A stretch of DNA of 40,702 nucleotides from Faecalimonas sp. (GCA_029264305.1 JARICA010000011.1:1-40702); one strand, 5' to 3'; positions 26,001-33,776 are shown, numbered from the stretch's first letter. The notes: generated from the letters alone by a model not told the origin. Program-made: numbers and translations.

Positions 26001-27057
26001 CTTAAATATCGTTGTGGGCAATACATACTTTGTGAAGTTTACAAAAGATGCTGCTTGGTTTATAAGAAAAAATCCAGGACGTACCTATAGTTTGAAGGAA
26101 ATGTTCACAGGAAAATATGATGTGGAAAGAAATGGGGAAGTTGCATGGAAAGCAGGAAATAAAGGAACCATTGTTACTGTAAAAAAACAGTTGATGAAAA
26201 ATAATATTCTTGTGACAAGAAAATCCTATGAGGTAAAAGGTGGTTTGTTTGATCAGCAGATCATGAAGAAAGGCAAGGGGCAAATTCCAATCAAAGGAAA
26301 TGATGATAGGTTATCTAATATAGAAAAATATGGTGGATATAATAAGGCAACAGGAGCCTATTATATGCTAGTAAAATCAAAAGATAAAAAGGAGAATGAA
26401 ATAAGAACAATAGAGTTTGTTCCGTTGTATATGAAGAATGTGATTGAACAAAGTGACGAAGCAGCTTTAGAATATCTGAGAAAAGAAAGAAATTTGAAAG
26501 ATCCAGAAATTCTTATAAACAAAATAAAAACAGATACCTTGTTTAAAGTAGATGGATTTCAAATGTGGTTATCAGGACGAACAGGCAAACAACTGATTTT
26601 TAAAGGGGCAAATCAGTTGATTTTATCTGGGCAAGATAGCAGGACTTTGAAAAAAGTTGTGAAGTTTAATTTGCGAAGAAAAGAGAATAAGGAGGTAAAC
26701 ATAACGGAAAAAGATGAAATCAATGCAGAGATACTGTTACAGTTGTATGATACATTCTTGTGGAAAATTCAAAATACTATATATGGAAGCAAATTATCTG
26801 CACAAGAAAAGACATTGAAAGAAAAGCGTGAGGTATTTCAAAATCTTTCCTTGGAAGAGAAAACATTTGTTCTGTATGAGATTTTACATATGTTCCAGTG
26901 CCAAAGCGTTTCATCAAACTTGAAAGCTATAGGAGGTCCAGGTAATGCAGGAATTTTAGTTATGAACAATAACATTACAAAATGCAAACAGATTTCTATT
27001 ATAAATCAATCCCTAACAGGAATTTATGAACAAGAGATTGATTTATTAAAGGTATAA
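23041..27057 (+). CDS. cas9: CRISPR-associated endonuclease Cas9 (type II-A)
   Basis: Cas9 cuts target DNA guided by crRNA and tracrRNA. The 1338-residue protein has all nuclease residues: RuvC D10 in GLDMGTGSLGWAV, E766 in VFVEMARDK, H982 and D985 in FHHAKDAYLN, and HNH D846-H847 in YDIDHIYPQS with N870. The arginine-rich bridge helix (RRGFRTARRRLDRRNWR) starts near residue 54. The C-terminus, NLKAIGGPGNAG to INQSLTGIYEQEIDLLKV, is the PAM-interacting end. It lacks the arginine pair that S. pyogenes Cas9 uses for NGG, so a different PAM is expected. The start follows AAAAGGAGAAGAAA. cas1 begins 2 bp after the stop. Confidence 0.98.
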   Translation: MEQKYFLGLDMGTGSLGWAVTNEKYEVLRKHGKALWGVRLFESANTAEERRGFRTARRRLDRRNWRLQILQELFAEEITKVDPGFYLRMKESKYYPEDKRELNGECPELPYALFVDENFTDKEYHQQFPTIYHLRKMLMTTNDVPDIRLVYLAFHHMMKHRGHFLLHGNMNEIREFRTTFSQLIENIKNEELDFDLSVNDEIYLEIERILKDKNITKSTKKSKLWKILGANKACEKGILNLIVGGKVKLSDIFHNKELDDSERPSISFADSGYEDYIGMLEAELGEQYYIIESAKAVYDWAVLADILKDSQSISDAKVKIYEKHKKDLGYLKTLVKKHMTKEEYNQIFVKTDGKLSNYCSYVGMTKKNGEKIDLESKRCSKEEFYDFLKKTVLKRLENVEESIYLKEELEKGTFLPKQVNKDNGVIPYQIHQYELEKIIENLSDKMSILREKGEKIKQLFTFRVPYYVGPLNGEKFSWVVKRNDQKIYPWNFSEVIDIEESAEKFIRRMTNKCTYLYGEDVMPKDSLLYSKFMVLNELNNLRLNGEKISTELKQKIYKEVFCRYRKVTQKKLKKYLCIEGIASKGVEISGIDGEFKSSLTAYHDFKEKLTGVELSQQDKENIILDIVLFGDDKKLLKKRIEKKFPHLTETQKKSICSLSYKGWGRLSKKFLEEIEAPAPETGEAWNLITALWETNDNLMELLSKKYIFGEAIEAFNGKNEKTKLNYKTVEELCVSPAVKRQIWQTLRVVKEIEKVMGGKPQRVFVEMARDKQESKRTESRKKQLQDLYKACKNEERDWIAELGKYEDHQLRSDKLYLYYTQKGKCMYSGEVIPLEELWDNTKYDIDHIYPQSKTMDDSLNNRVLVKKEYNANKSDVYPIAKEIREARSSFWKSLLEGGFISKEKYDRLTRKDDFSEGELAGFIERQIVETRQGTKAVAEILKQALPETEIVYVKAKTVSQFRQSYQEDEAFIKVREMNDFHHAKDAYLNIVVGNTYFVKFTKDAAWFIRKNPGRTYSLKEMFTGKYDVERNGEVAWKAGNKGTIVTVKKQLMKNNILVTRKSYEVKGGLFDQQIMKKGKGQIPIKGNDDRLSNIEKYGGYNKATGAYYMLVKSKDKKENEIRTIEFVPLYMKNVIEQSDEAALEYLRKERNLKDPEILINKIKTDTLFKVDGFQMWLSGRTGKQLIFKGANQLILSGQDSRTLKKVVKFNLRRKENKEVNITEKDEINAEILLQLYDTFLWKIQNTIYGSKLSAQEKTLKEKREVFQNLSLEEKTFVLYEILHMFQCQSVSSNLKAIGGPGNAGILVMNNNITKCKQISIINQSLTGIYEQEIDLLKV

Positions 27058-27059
27058 GT

Positions 27060-27932
27060 ATGAGTTGGCGGACAATTGTTATCTCCAAGCGGGCAAAATT
27101 AGACTTACAACTAGGGTATATGGTTGTGCGAAGTGAGGAGATAACAAAAATTGTATTAAGCGAGATTTCAACCATAGTAATCGAATCTACGGCAGTTTCT
27201 TTGACAACAAGTTTGTTAGCGGAATTGTCTAAAAGGAAAATAAAAGTTATCTTTTGTGATGAGAAGAGAAATCCATCAGCAGAATTGGTTAGTTATTATG
27301 GGAGTCATGATACAAGTTATAAAATACGGAATCAAATTGCTTGGAAAAAATGTACAAAAGAGGCAGTTTGGACAGAAATTGTAACTGATAAAATTAGAAA
27401 GCAGAAAGAGTTCCTTGAGGTGCTCGGAAAGGAAGAATCAGAACTATTATCATCATATTTAAAGGAAATAGATTGGAATGATGTCACGAATAGAGAAGGA
27501 CATGCGGCGAAAGTATATTTTAATGCGGTATTTGGTATGGATTTCACAAGAACAGAAGACAATTTTATCAATGCTGCATTGAATTATGGTTATACCATTA
27601 TTTTGTCAGCTTTTACAAGAGAAATTGTAGCGAATGGATATTTGACGCAGCTTGGAATTTTTCATGATAATATGTTTAATCAATTTAATTTAGCGTCAGA
27701 TTTGATGGAACCATTCAGAGTATTAGTTGATCGCGAAGTCCTAAAAATGGATCTCATTCAGTTTGAACATGAGGAAAAAATGCAGTTGGTTAATATCTTA
27801 AATCATGAAGTGAAAATAGATAGTAAAATACAATATGTAAATAATGCAATAAAAATCTATTGTAAAAGCATTTTTAATGCCTTAGATGAAAATGATATTT
27901 CTTTGATTCGATTTTATAAGGATGAGCTATAG
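27060..27932 (+). CDS. cas1: CRISPR-associated integrase Cas1 (type II)
   Basis: Cas1 with Cas2 inserts new spacers at the leader end of the array. The 290-residue protein has the three metal-binding residues E146 (NREGHAAKVYF), H202 (LGIFHDN) and E217 (DLMEPFR). The N-terminal beta domain and the helical catalytic domain are of normal length. It begins 2 bp after cas9 and overlaps cas2 by 11 bp, so the genes are translationally coupled. Nothing in the protein suggests loss of function, although its usual partner csn2 is interrupted downstream. Confidence 0.97.
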   Translation: MSWRTIVISKRAKLDLQLGYMVVRSEEITKIVLSEISTIVIESTAVSLTTSLLAELSKRKIKVIFCDEKRNPSAELVSYYGSHDTSYKIRNQIAWKKCTKEAVWTEIVTDKIRKQKEFLEVLGKEESELLSSYLKEIDWNDVTNREGHAAKVYFNAVFGMDFTRTEDNFINAALNYGYTIILSAFTREIVANGYLTQLGIFHDNMFNQFNLASDLMEPFRVLVDREVLKMDLIQFEHEEKMQLVNILNHEVKIDSKIQYVNNAIKIYCKSIFNALDENDISLIRFYKDEL

Positions 27933-28242
27933 ATTTATGAGAGTATTGGTATTTTTTGATTTGCCGGTTGTGAAAAGTGAACATAGGAGAGCTTATGCAA
28001 GATTTAGAAAGTTTTTGTTGAAAAATGGATTTATGATGTTACAAGAGTCTGTTTATTGTAAACTTGCTTTAAATGGGACGGCAGCAAGTGCAATCATTAG
28101 CAATGTACATAAAAATAAACCAGAGGAAGGAATTATACAATTATTGACAGTAACGGAGAAGCAATATGCTAAGATGGATATCATTGTAGGAGATATTAAA
28201 AAAGAAGTTTTAGATAGTGATGAAAGGTTGGTGATTCTATGA
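27922..28242 (+). CDS. cas2: CRISPR-associated protein Cas2
   Basis: Cas2 is the central dimer of the Cas1-Cas2 spacer integration complex. The 106-residue protein has the ferredoxin-like core with RVLVFFDLPV, where D13 is the conserved aspartate, then RRAYARFRKFLLKNGFMMLQ. The start ATG at 27922 overlaps the end of cas1; another ATG at 27937 would remove only five residues. The stop codon shares the ATGA sequence with the csn2 start at 28239, so translation of csn2 is expected to be coupled. Confidence 0.95.
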   Translation: MSYRFMRVLVFFDLPVVKSEHRRAYARFRKFLLKNGFMMLQESVYCKLALNGTAASAIISNVHKNKPEEGIIQLLTVTEKQYAKMDIIVGDIKKEVLDSDERLVIL

Positions 28243-28910
28243 AATTAGTTTCTGTTGAGTTAACAGGTGTAGTCTTATCAGATCAATATCAAGTGACAGA
28301 ATGAATTATAGAATCTCCAGAACTTTTCACACGGTATGTTCAAGAATTGACAGGGCAATGCAATGGAGAGAATGGCAGTTTTGTTTTGTCACAAAATGAT
28401 AGAATTGTAGAAATGTCAAAGTACATGGAAATTATTTTTAACCCATTAGGTATTGATATTAACAGTAAAAAAATAGTCAATAGATTATATTTGGATTTGG
28501 ATAAATTGGCAAAGCAAGAAGAGATATATTTTCAAACACAACAAATGAGGAAAGAGCTTGTTGAGTATTTGCTGGAGTTAGAACAAAGAAGTGAGTATAT
28601 TTTAGAAATTCCACAAGACATCGATATGACGGCAATATTCAAAGCGGTTGGAATTAAACACGAGATAATCGAAGAAAATTACTTGGAAAAATTGATTCGT
28701 TATATGAAAGTTGTAGCGCAAGTTTTAGGAATAAAAGTTATAACATTTATTAATCTTAGGAGTTATTTGAATGATGAGCAAATGGAACAATTGTTAAAGG
28801 AAGCTATTTACCAAGAAATACAAATTCTTCTTGTGGAAAATCAAGAAAGGACTTGTTTAAAAGATATATTTCGTTATATTATAGATAATGATAAATGTGA
28901 AATTTTTTAA
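28239..28910 (+). pseudogene. csn2: csn2 with an in-frame stop codon at position 22
   Basis: Csn2 forms a tetrameric ring on DNA ends and takes part in spacer acquisition in type II-A systems. The ATG overlaps the cas2 stop (ATGA). The frame reads 21 codons, then TGA at 28302-28304, then continues without further stops to 28910, for a full family length of 223 codons. After the stop it reads IIESPELFTRYVQELTG, in line with the strand that follows the N-terminus in intact Csn2. A TGG-to-TGA change is one simple explanation. Reinitiation at TTG 28347 or ATG 28413 would lose the N-terminal part. Apart from this stop the gene is well preserved, so the event looks recent. Confidence 0.85.
28853..28882 (+). 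promoter_or_regulatory. Weak candidate promoter of the CRISPR array
   Basis: TTGTTT (28853-28858), 18 bp, TATTAT (28877-28882), inside the 3' end of csn2. It would start transcription about 75 bp before the first repeat. The match is weak and the region AT-rich. Confidence 0.3.
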
Positions 28911-28964
28911 ATGTTTGAGTACCACATTTTATGGAGATGATGCCATTTCATTTTTGGATTTGAG
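28911..28964 (+). promoter_or_regulatory. CRISPR leader with ATTTGAG anchor and inverted repeat fragment
   Basis: The 54-bp leader between the csn2 stop and the first repeat ends in ATTTGAG (28958-28964), the leader-anchoring motif at which type II-A Cas1-Cas2 recognises the integration site. At 28915-28924 it holds TTGAGTACCA, then CATTTT, which matches the reverse complement of the repeat's 3' half (TTGAGTACCATACATTTT) except for two missing bases. Confidence 0.8.
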
Positions 28965-29790
28965 GTTTGAGAATGATGTAAAAATGTATGGTACTCAAGC
29001 AGAAAAAGAATTGCTAAGGTCAATGGTATTGTTTGAGAATGATGTAAAAATGTATGGTACTCAAGCTCAAATCCGTAAGTGTCTATCAGATACCGGTTTG
29101 AGAATGATGTAAAAATGTATGGTACTCAAGCTTATAGAACTAAGAATAATATATGTACGGGGTTTGAGAATGATGTAAAAATGTATGGTACTCAAGCGTG
29201 CTTCTTAATTCCGTCGAAACCGATGGAGTTTGAGAATGATGTAAAAATGTATGGTACTCAAGCAGATTACCGCTAGGGTCTGCCATTAAGTAGGTTTGAG
29301 AATGATGTAAAAATGTATGGTACTCAAGCTAAATTTTCAAGTCTATCTATTATTCCTTAGTTTGAGAATGATGTAAAAATGTATGGTACTCAAGCTATAA
29401 GTGTTATTCCTAGTTTAGGAAGTTTGTTTGAGAATGATGTAAAAATGTATGGTACTCAAGCAAAAATAAATGTAGTAAGTGATGCGGCATCGTTTGAGAA
29501 TGATGTAAAAATGTATGGTACTCAAGCAAAAATGATGTCTGATACAGCACATCAACGGTTTGAGAATGATGTAAAAATGTATGGTACTCAAGCAATTACA
29601 CGGGAAGCAAGAGAAACCGGCGGTTTGAGAATGATGTAAAAATGTATGGTACTCAAGCTTGATGAGGAATTACCATTTAGTTAGGAGTGTTTGAGAATGA
29701 TGTAAAAATGTATGGTACTCAAGCATATTTTTTTGCGGCCATTTAATATATCAGGTTTGAGAATGATGTAAAAATGTATGGTACTCAAGC
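28965..29790 (+). CRISPR. Type II-A CRISPR array, 13 repeats and 12 spacers
   Basis: The 36-bp repeat starts GTTTGAGAATGATG and ends ATGGTACTCAAGC. The 13 copies are identical, including the last, and start at 28965, 29031, 29096, 29162, 29228, 29294, 29360, 29426, 29492, 29558, 29623, 29689 and 29755. The 12 spacers are 30 bp, except spacers 2 and 10, which are 29 bp. All spacers differ. The array points in the same direction as the cas genes, with the leader at the csn2 side, so spacer 1 (29001-29030) should be the newest. I noticed no spacer matching the rest of the window, but this was not an exhaustive comparison. Confidence 0.99.
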
Positions 29791-29862
29791 AAGATATCAA
29801 GAAGAAGTTCGATAAAAAATTTCGAAATAAAATATATTTTAAAATAGAAGATTTGCAAAAAT

Positions 29863-29900
29863 AATACAAGTATCTGACGAAAGTTGGATACTTGTATTTT
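29863..29900 (+). terminator. Terminator downstream of the CRISPR array
   Basis: A perfect 12-bp stem (29863-29874 with 29887-29898) has a 12-nt loop, is followed by TT, and begins about 70 bp after the last repeat. It probably ends the pre-crRNA. The rest of 29791-30121 holds AT-rich sequence and the promoter of the next gene. Confidence 0.75.
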
Positions 29901-30072
29901 ATACTTGAATAATATTCTCATAAAGTTATTACCATTTCGTATGTAGGATATAATATGATTTCGCTTGAAGATAATGATATGAAAGATAAGAAAGATAGTA
30001 GAATAAAGAAAACAAGGTATCATTTTCAAAATATAGAAAAGTTGTTTTTTGAGAGATGTTGCCGAAATGATA

Positions 30073-30081
30073 TGATATAAT
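30073..30081 (+). promoter_or_regulatory. Extended -10 element upstream of the WYL gene
   Basis: TGATATAAT (TG, one base, perfect TATAAT) lies 41 bp before the start codon. No good -35 box is visible, which is allowed for extended -10 promoters. Confidence 0.5.
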
Positions 30082-30121
30082 TAATTTATATTACGGATTA
30101 GTAAATATATAGGAGGTAATG

Positions 30122-31351
30122 ATGGAGTCCAAAAGAGTAGTTCACGATTTTGATTTTATTGGTAGAATTTTAGAAATTCTCCGAATATTACAAGAAGAAA
30201 CAGATGAGCATACAACAATATCTCAATCTGAAATTCTTAGACTTATGAAGAAACATGATTATCCATGTTCCGCACGAACATTGGCGGATTATCTTAAGGT
30301 GATTATGAAGGAATTAAACCCAGAAGATGAAGATGGGTATGTAGATAAAAGATATACTGTCTCTGACTATAGGATTATCCCAAAGGGATTAGAAGAAAAA
30401 CTACATGCTAGAGATCTTGGCTTAGTTCATGAAGGTTCTAAAAAGCTTCAGTTAAGAGACCTTAGATATAATCAATTGTTTTCTTTTGATGAGATGAATC
30501 AAATTGTGGAAGCTATATTATTTGTTAAAAATATTGATTCAGCAAAGAAGGAAGCGTTAATCCAAAAATTGCAAACATTGTCGAGTGTAAATTACCCAAA
30601 GTATTCGCCATTTATTAGCGAAACAACAGGAAAAATCAGCAATAGTCTTACTAGTGTTTTTGAGGATTCTAGAATAGATGAAGTAGTTGTGAGAAATAAT
30701 TTAGAGCTTATTAGGAATGCTATAAAAGCAAATAATGGTAGTGGGAAAAAGATTGCATTTAATTTCAATGGATATGATGAAAATAAAAAGTTGATACCAA
30801 GAAAAAATAGAGACGGAAATGATAAGGTGTATATTGTCAGTCCATACCATGTAATTCTTTATAATGGAAAATATTATTTGATTTGTGCTATGGACTTAAA
30901 CGATAATGTGGCAATTTATCGTATTGATCTTATGTCAAATATTACAGATAAAATAAAACAGATCAAGTTTGACAATCAGAAAATGACATGTGAACCAAGA
31001 AAACCGAAGAGACAATTAAGAGATATTCCTTTAGAGTGGAACGATGAAAGCGCATCTGCTTTTCAAACAGAACATTTATATATGTTTTACGGAGAACCTT
31101 GTAAGATTCGCTTAAAGATTGATCGAGATAGATATACTTTACTACATGATTATTTCGGAAACAGATATGAGTTTAAAAATCATATTGATGAACAATGGGA
31201 TGAAGTTGAAGTCAAATGTGTTCCTAAGGCTATGGAATCCTGGGCTATGCAGTGTTCAGATTACGTAGAGGTATTAGGTCCAGAACAATTAAGAAAAGAT
31301 ATTATTGAAAAATGTCAGAGATTGTTGCGTGGATATAATCGAAGTTTGTAA
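30122..31351 (+). CDS. WYL-domain transcriptional regulator
   Basis: This 409-residue protein has an N-terminal helix-turn-helix region (about residues 10-85, with SQSEILRLMKKHDYPCSARTLADYL). A middle WYL domain follows (KVYIVSPYHVILYNGKYYLICAMDLNDNVAIYRIDLM), then a C-terminal WCX-like extension (IRLKIDRDRYTLLHDYFG to EVKCVPKAMESWAMQCSDYVEVLGP). WYL proteins sense nucleic acids or nucleotides and often control phage-defence or CRISPR genes. I chose the second ATG of ATGATG, 5 bases after AGGAGG. It follows the CRISPR array and precedes two unassigned genes. Regulation of cas genes or of its own downstream neighbours is an inference from position. Confidence 0.85.
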   Translation: MESKRVVHDFDFIGRILEILRILQEETDEHTTISQSEILRLMKKHDYPCSARTLADYLKVIMKELNPEDEDGYVDKRYTVSDYRIIPKGLEEKLHARDLGLVHEGSKKLQLRDLRYNQLFSFDEMNQIVEAILFVKNIDSAKKEALIQKLQTLSSVNYPKYSPFISETTGKISNSLTSVFEDSRIDEVVVRNNLELIRNAIKANNGSGKKIAFNFNGYDENKKLIPRKNRDGNDKVYIVSPYHVILYNGKYYLICAMDLNDNVAIYRIDLMSNITDKIKQIKFDNQKMTCEPRKPKRQLRDIPLEWNDESASAFQTEHLYMFYGEPCKIRLKIDRDRYTLLHDYFGNRYEFKNHIDEQWDEVEVKCVPKAMESWAMQCSDYVEVLGPEQLRKDIIEKCQRLLRGYNRSL

Positions 31352-31391
31352 TTTTTATGATAGATAAAAGAAAAGATTGGAGAATTAGAAT

Positions 31392-32153
31392 ATGATAAAA
31401 GAAGATATTTTGAAATGTTATCAACAAAGCAGCTTTTATGATAAGTATAAGGATACCTATGTCTCAGATAAAATACTAAAAGAGTGTTTTGGATGTGAAT
31501 TAAAATTGCACAGGGTGTATGGATTAAAAACATACGAACAGGTTCTGCAATTAAATAGCAACGTTATGTCAGATGTGTTGAACTTATTTTCCAATCCATT
31601 AAACATAAAAGATGAAAAAACATTATGTGATATGATTTATGCTTTCTATATAGATCCTGATGGTTATGATGTTAGAACAATAGGAGGGGTATCTTGTTCA
31701 GCTGATGGTTTAATTTCAATAAAGAGAATCTGTAGAAAATATGGTGTATCAGAGGAGGCAATTAGAGAATATAAAAGATATCGGAAAATTCCCATCTTTT
31801 TTTTCCCGCAAGAAAGAAATGGAATTAATATGACAAGAGCTTCGGTTTTTGGAGATAAAATTGATGCGACGTTGTTTGACTTAAAAAGAAGATTTGAAGG
31901 GCGTTCTTGCAGATTAGATAGCGCATATGATTTGCCAAAAACAAAAAAATGGATAGAAGAAATTGGATCATTTGAGAATTTAGTAAATATTTACGGAATA
32001 AAAGGAACTTTTGTTAATGACAATTATGAGGTGTTTGATTTAGAAGAAAGTGATGACAGAGTCATAATGGAATATGCCAATGATTATAGTTGGAATTGGA
32101 GTGATGCATATTATCAACATCTAAAATCTAAAATTGATGAATTTATGGAATAA
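31392..32153 (+). CDS. Uncharacterised protein, possibly DUF6994 family
   Basis: This 253-residue soluble protein has no signal peptide or membrane segment. Notable parts are IDPDGYDVRTIGGVSCSADG, then IPIFFFPQERNGINMTRASVFGDKIDATLFDLKRRFEG, and a late acidic, tryptophan-rich end (NDYSWNWSDAYYQHLKSKIDEF). The FFFPQER...N.SRAS-like block reminds me of the DUF6994 family, but I cannot confirm it. The start ATG at 31392 follows GGAGAATTAGAAT. It is 40 bp after the WYL regulator and could be its co-transcribed target. No function is proposed. Confidence 0.65.
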   Translation: MIKEDILKCYQQSSFYDKYKDTYVSDKILKECFGCELKLHRVYGLKTYEQVLQLNSNVMSDVLNLFSNPLNIKDEKTLCDMIYAFYIDPDGYDVRTIGGVSCSADGLISIKRICRKYGVSEEAIREYKRYRKIPIFFFPQERNGINMTRASVFGDKIDATLFDLKRRFEGRSCRLDSAYDLPKTKKWIEEIGSFENLVNIYGIKGTFVNDNYEVFDLEESDDRVIMEYANDYSWNWSDAYYQHLKSKIDEFME

Positions 32154-32310
32154 AAAATTAAATATAAAAACATTATCTTTATATGGAAACCGAGGGGGAT
32201 AAAAATGAAATTTACCTATTAATTTTTATTTTGGCAATATATTGCTGGTTTGCACTTGTATAATACAAAGAGTAAACAAAAGAAATGGAAAATTGTAGGA
32301 GGAATTTATA

Positions 32311-32865
32311 ATGGATAATGAAATTAGAAGCTCAATCAAAACAGTTTATGGAATGATTTGGAACGTATTAGCGCTCTATGAAGAAACGAATGGTTATAAT
32401 TTTATTCCTGGGGAAAAAGATTTTGATATCCAGGATTATATGGAGAAAAAGTTACTAGAAATCCGAGAAACAATCATTATACTTTTGGGGGAGAAAGAAA
32501 GAATAAAGAATACATTGTTACGCATCGTTTATGAAACAGAACAGTTTGTTAAATCTTATGAGATACCAGGAGTTGTTACTCGCTGGAAACGAATTAATCC
32601 TCAAATTTTATTCTTTGAAGGTGCATTTGATTTGATGGAAACTTGTCCAGATATCTATAAAGAAATCAGTTTGGGGCTTACAGATTTGAGAATGTCATGT
32701 TATCCAGATGAGACAATTATTGCTGCGAGAAAGAGATATTTTGCACAAGCAAAAAAATTTTTTGAAGATAAAAACATTCAGTATAGTGAGGCACGCGTGT
32801 TTCAGAATGAGTTATTAAGAACGATAACTCTTGTATTCAAAAATGATTTTAAAAAGTATCTTTAA
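32311..32865 (+). CDS. Uncharacterised helical protein
   Basis: This 184-residue protein is not recognised. It is predicted to be mainly alpha-helical and soluble, with tryptophan- and tyrosine-containing helices at the start (SIKTVYGMIWNVLALYEETNGYNF), a middle charged helix (EKKLLEIRETIIILLGEKERIKNTLL), and a C-terminal half rich in Phe, Glu and Lys. The ATG follows TAGGAGGAATTTATA, a strong ribosome site. It lies between the possible DUF6994 gene and the metallophosphatase, about 157 bp and 86 bp away, so an operon is possible but not shown. Confidence 0.6.
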   Translation: MDNEIRSSIKTVYGMIWNVLALYEETNGYNFIPGEKDFDIQDYMEKKLLEIRETIIILLGEKERIKNTLLRIVYETEQFVKSYEIPGVVTRWKRINPQILFFEGAFDLMETCPDIYKEISLGLTDLRMSCYPDETIIAARKRYFAQAKKFFEDKNIQYSEARVFQNELLRTITLVFKNDFKKYL

Positions 32866-32951
32866 AAGCTGAAGAGGTATAGAAAATATAAGAAAAACAA
32901 CCGTGTGCTCACAAAAGAGAAAGGCCTAGCATTGGGAAAAGGAGGAAGAGC

Positions 32952-33755
32952 ATGATATATGCAATGTCAGATGTTCATGGTCAGTATGAATTATTTGCTA
33001 ATAGAGTGAAACAGATAAGACCATTATTACAAGGCAATGATGATAAATTAATTCTTCTAGGAGATTACATTGATCAAGGAAATAAAAGTTTTGCTTGTCT
33101 TAAGTTGGCGTTTCAGCTTGAGCAAGAATTTGGGAAAGAGAAAGTAATCGTTCTCAAAGGAAATCATGAAGTTTGGTTTGAAGAATTCCTTTTCCTAAAT
33201 GAAGATGTATGGCTTGCAGAGGATCAAGATTTTTTAACATCCAAGACTTTTCTGACAAAAGAGCAATTTGAAGAACTTCATGCTTTATCTAATCAAGGGG
33301 AACGTATCAGGTATTTAAAAACACGCATCAAAGAAAATCATAAAGAACTTTTATCATGGATGAGAAAACTTAGATTATTTTACGAAACGGATACGCAAAT
33401 ATTTGTTCATGCAGGAGTTGAGGAGGAACTTCCAGAGGAAGAAGTAGAATGGTGCACATTCGGAACCCCTGATTACGTTATGACAGGAAAATTTCCACCT
33501 GCAATCGGGCGTTTTTATAAGGATATCATTGCAGGACATGTTTCGGTTTCTTCTTTGGCAAGGGACAAGAACTTTCGGGATATATTTTTTGATGGAGAAA
33601 GCCATTATTATATTGATGGTACAGTAGCAAAATTTAAGAGAATTCTTTGTTTGGCATTTGATGAGAATACAAAGAAATACTATCAATTTGAAGAAGATGG
33701 CAAGTTTAAAGAAATTTATCTTAACTTAAAAAATAACAGACTTTTCAACAAATAA
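32952..33755 (+). CDS. PPP-type metallophosphoesterase
   Basis: This 267-residue protein belongs to the calcineurin-like PPP phosphatases, which use two metal ions and act on phosphoproteins, diadenosine polyphosphates or other phosphoesters. The metal motifs are present: MSDVHGQY at the start (D7, H9), LGDYIDQG at residues 36-43, KGNHEVW around 69-75, then VHAG, AGHVSVS and YYIDGT. The usual GDYIDRG reads GDYIDQG, so the arginine that contacts the phosphate in PPP enzymes is glutamine. The ATG follows AAAGGAGGAAGAGC. The substrate is unknown. Confidence 0.85.
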   Translation: MIYAMSDVHGQYELFANRVKQIRPLLQGNDDKLILLGDYIDQGNKSFACLKLAFQLEQEFGKEKVIVLKGNHEVWFEEFLFLNEDVWLAEDQDFLTSKTFLTKEQFEELHALSNQGERIRYLKTRIKENHKELLSWMRKLRLFYETDTQIFVHAGVEEELPEEEVEWCTFGTPDYVMTGKFPPAIGRFYKDIIAGHVSVSSLARDKNFRDIFFDGESHYYIDGTVAKFKRILCLAFDENTKKYYQFEEDGKFKEIYLNLKNNRLFNK

Positions 33756-33776
33756 TTACGAACAAACAGAATAAGC

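Noticed and set aside
28302-28304. TGA read as tryptophan (altered genetic code)
   Set aside because: Other genes in the window use TGG for tryptophan, several end in TGA (for example cas2), and this bacterial group uses the standard code.
28913-28948. Reading the leader segment as an extra, degenerate direct repeat
   Set aside because: Only GTTTGAG matches in the direct sense; the longer match is to the reverse complement, and the spacing to repeat 1 is not that of a spacer.
28888-29639. Several short plus-strand frames across the repeat array
   Set aside because: They are made of repeated ENDVKMYGTQA units, that is, translations of CRISPR repeats, with no ribosome sites.
32183-32263. 26-codon frame ending in a hydrophobic stretch (LLIFILAIYCWFALV)
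   Set aside because: It could be a small membrane peptide, but there is no ribosome binding site, the region is AT-rich and its end overlaps a TATAAT. Not enough to call a gene.
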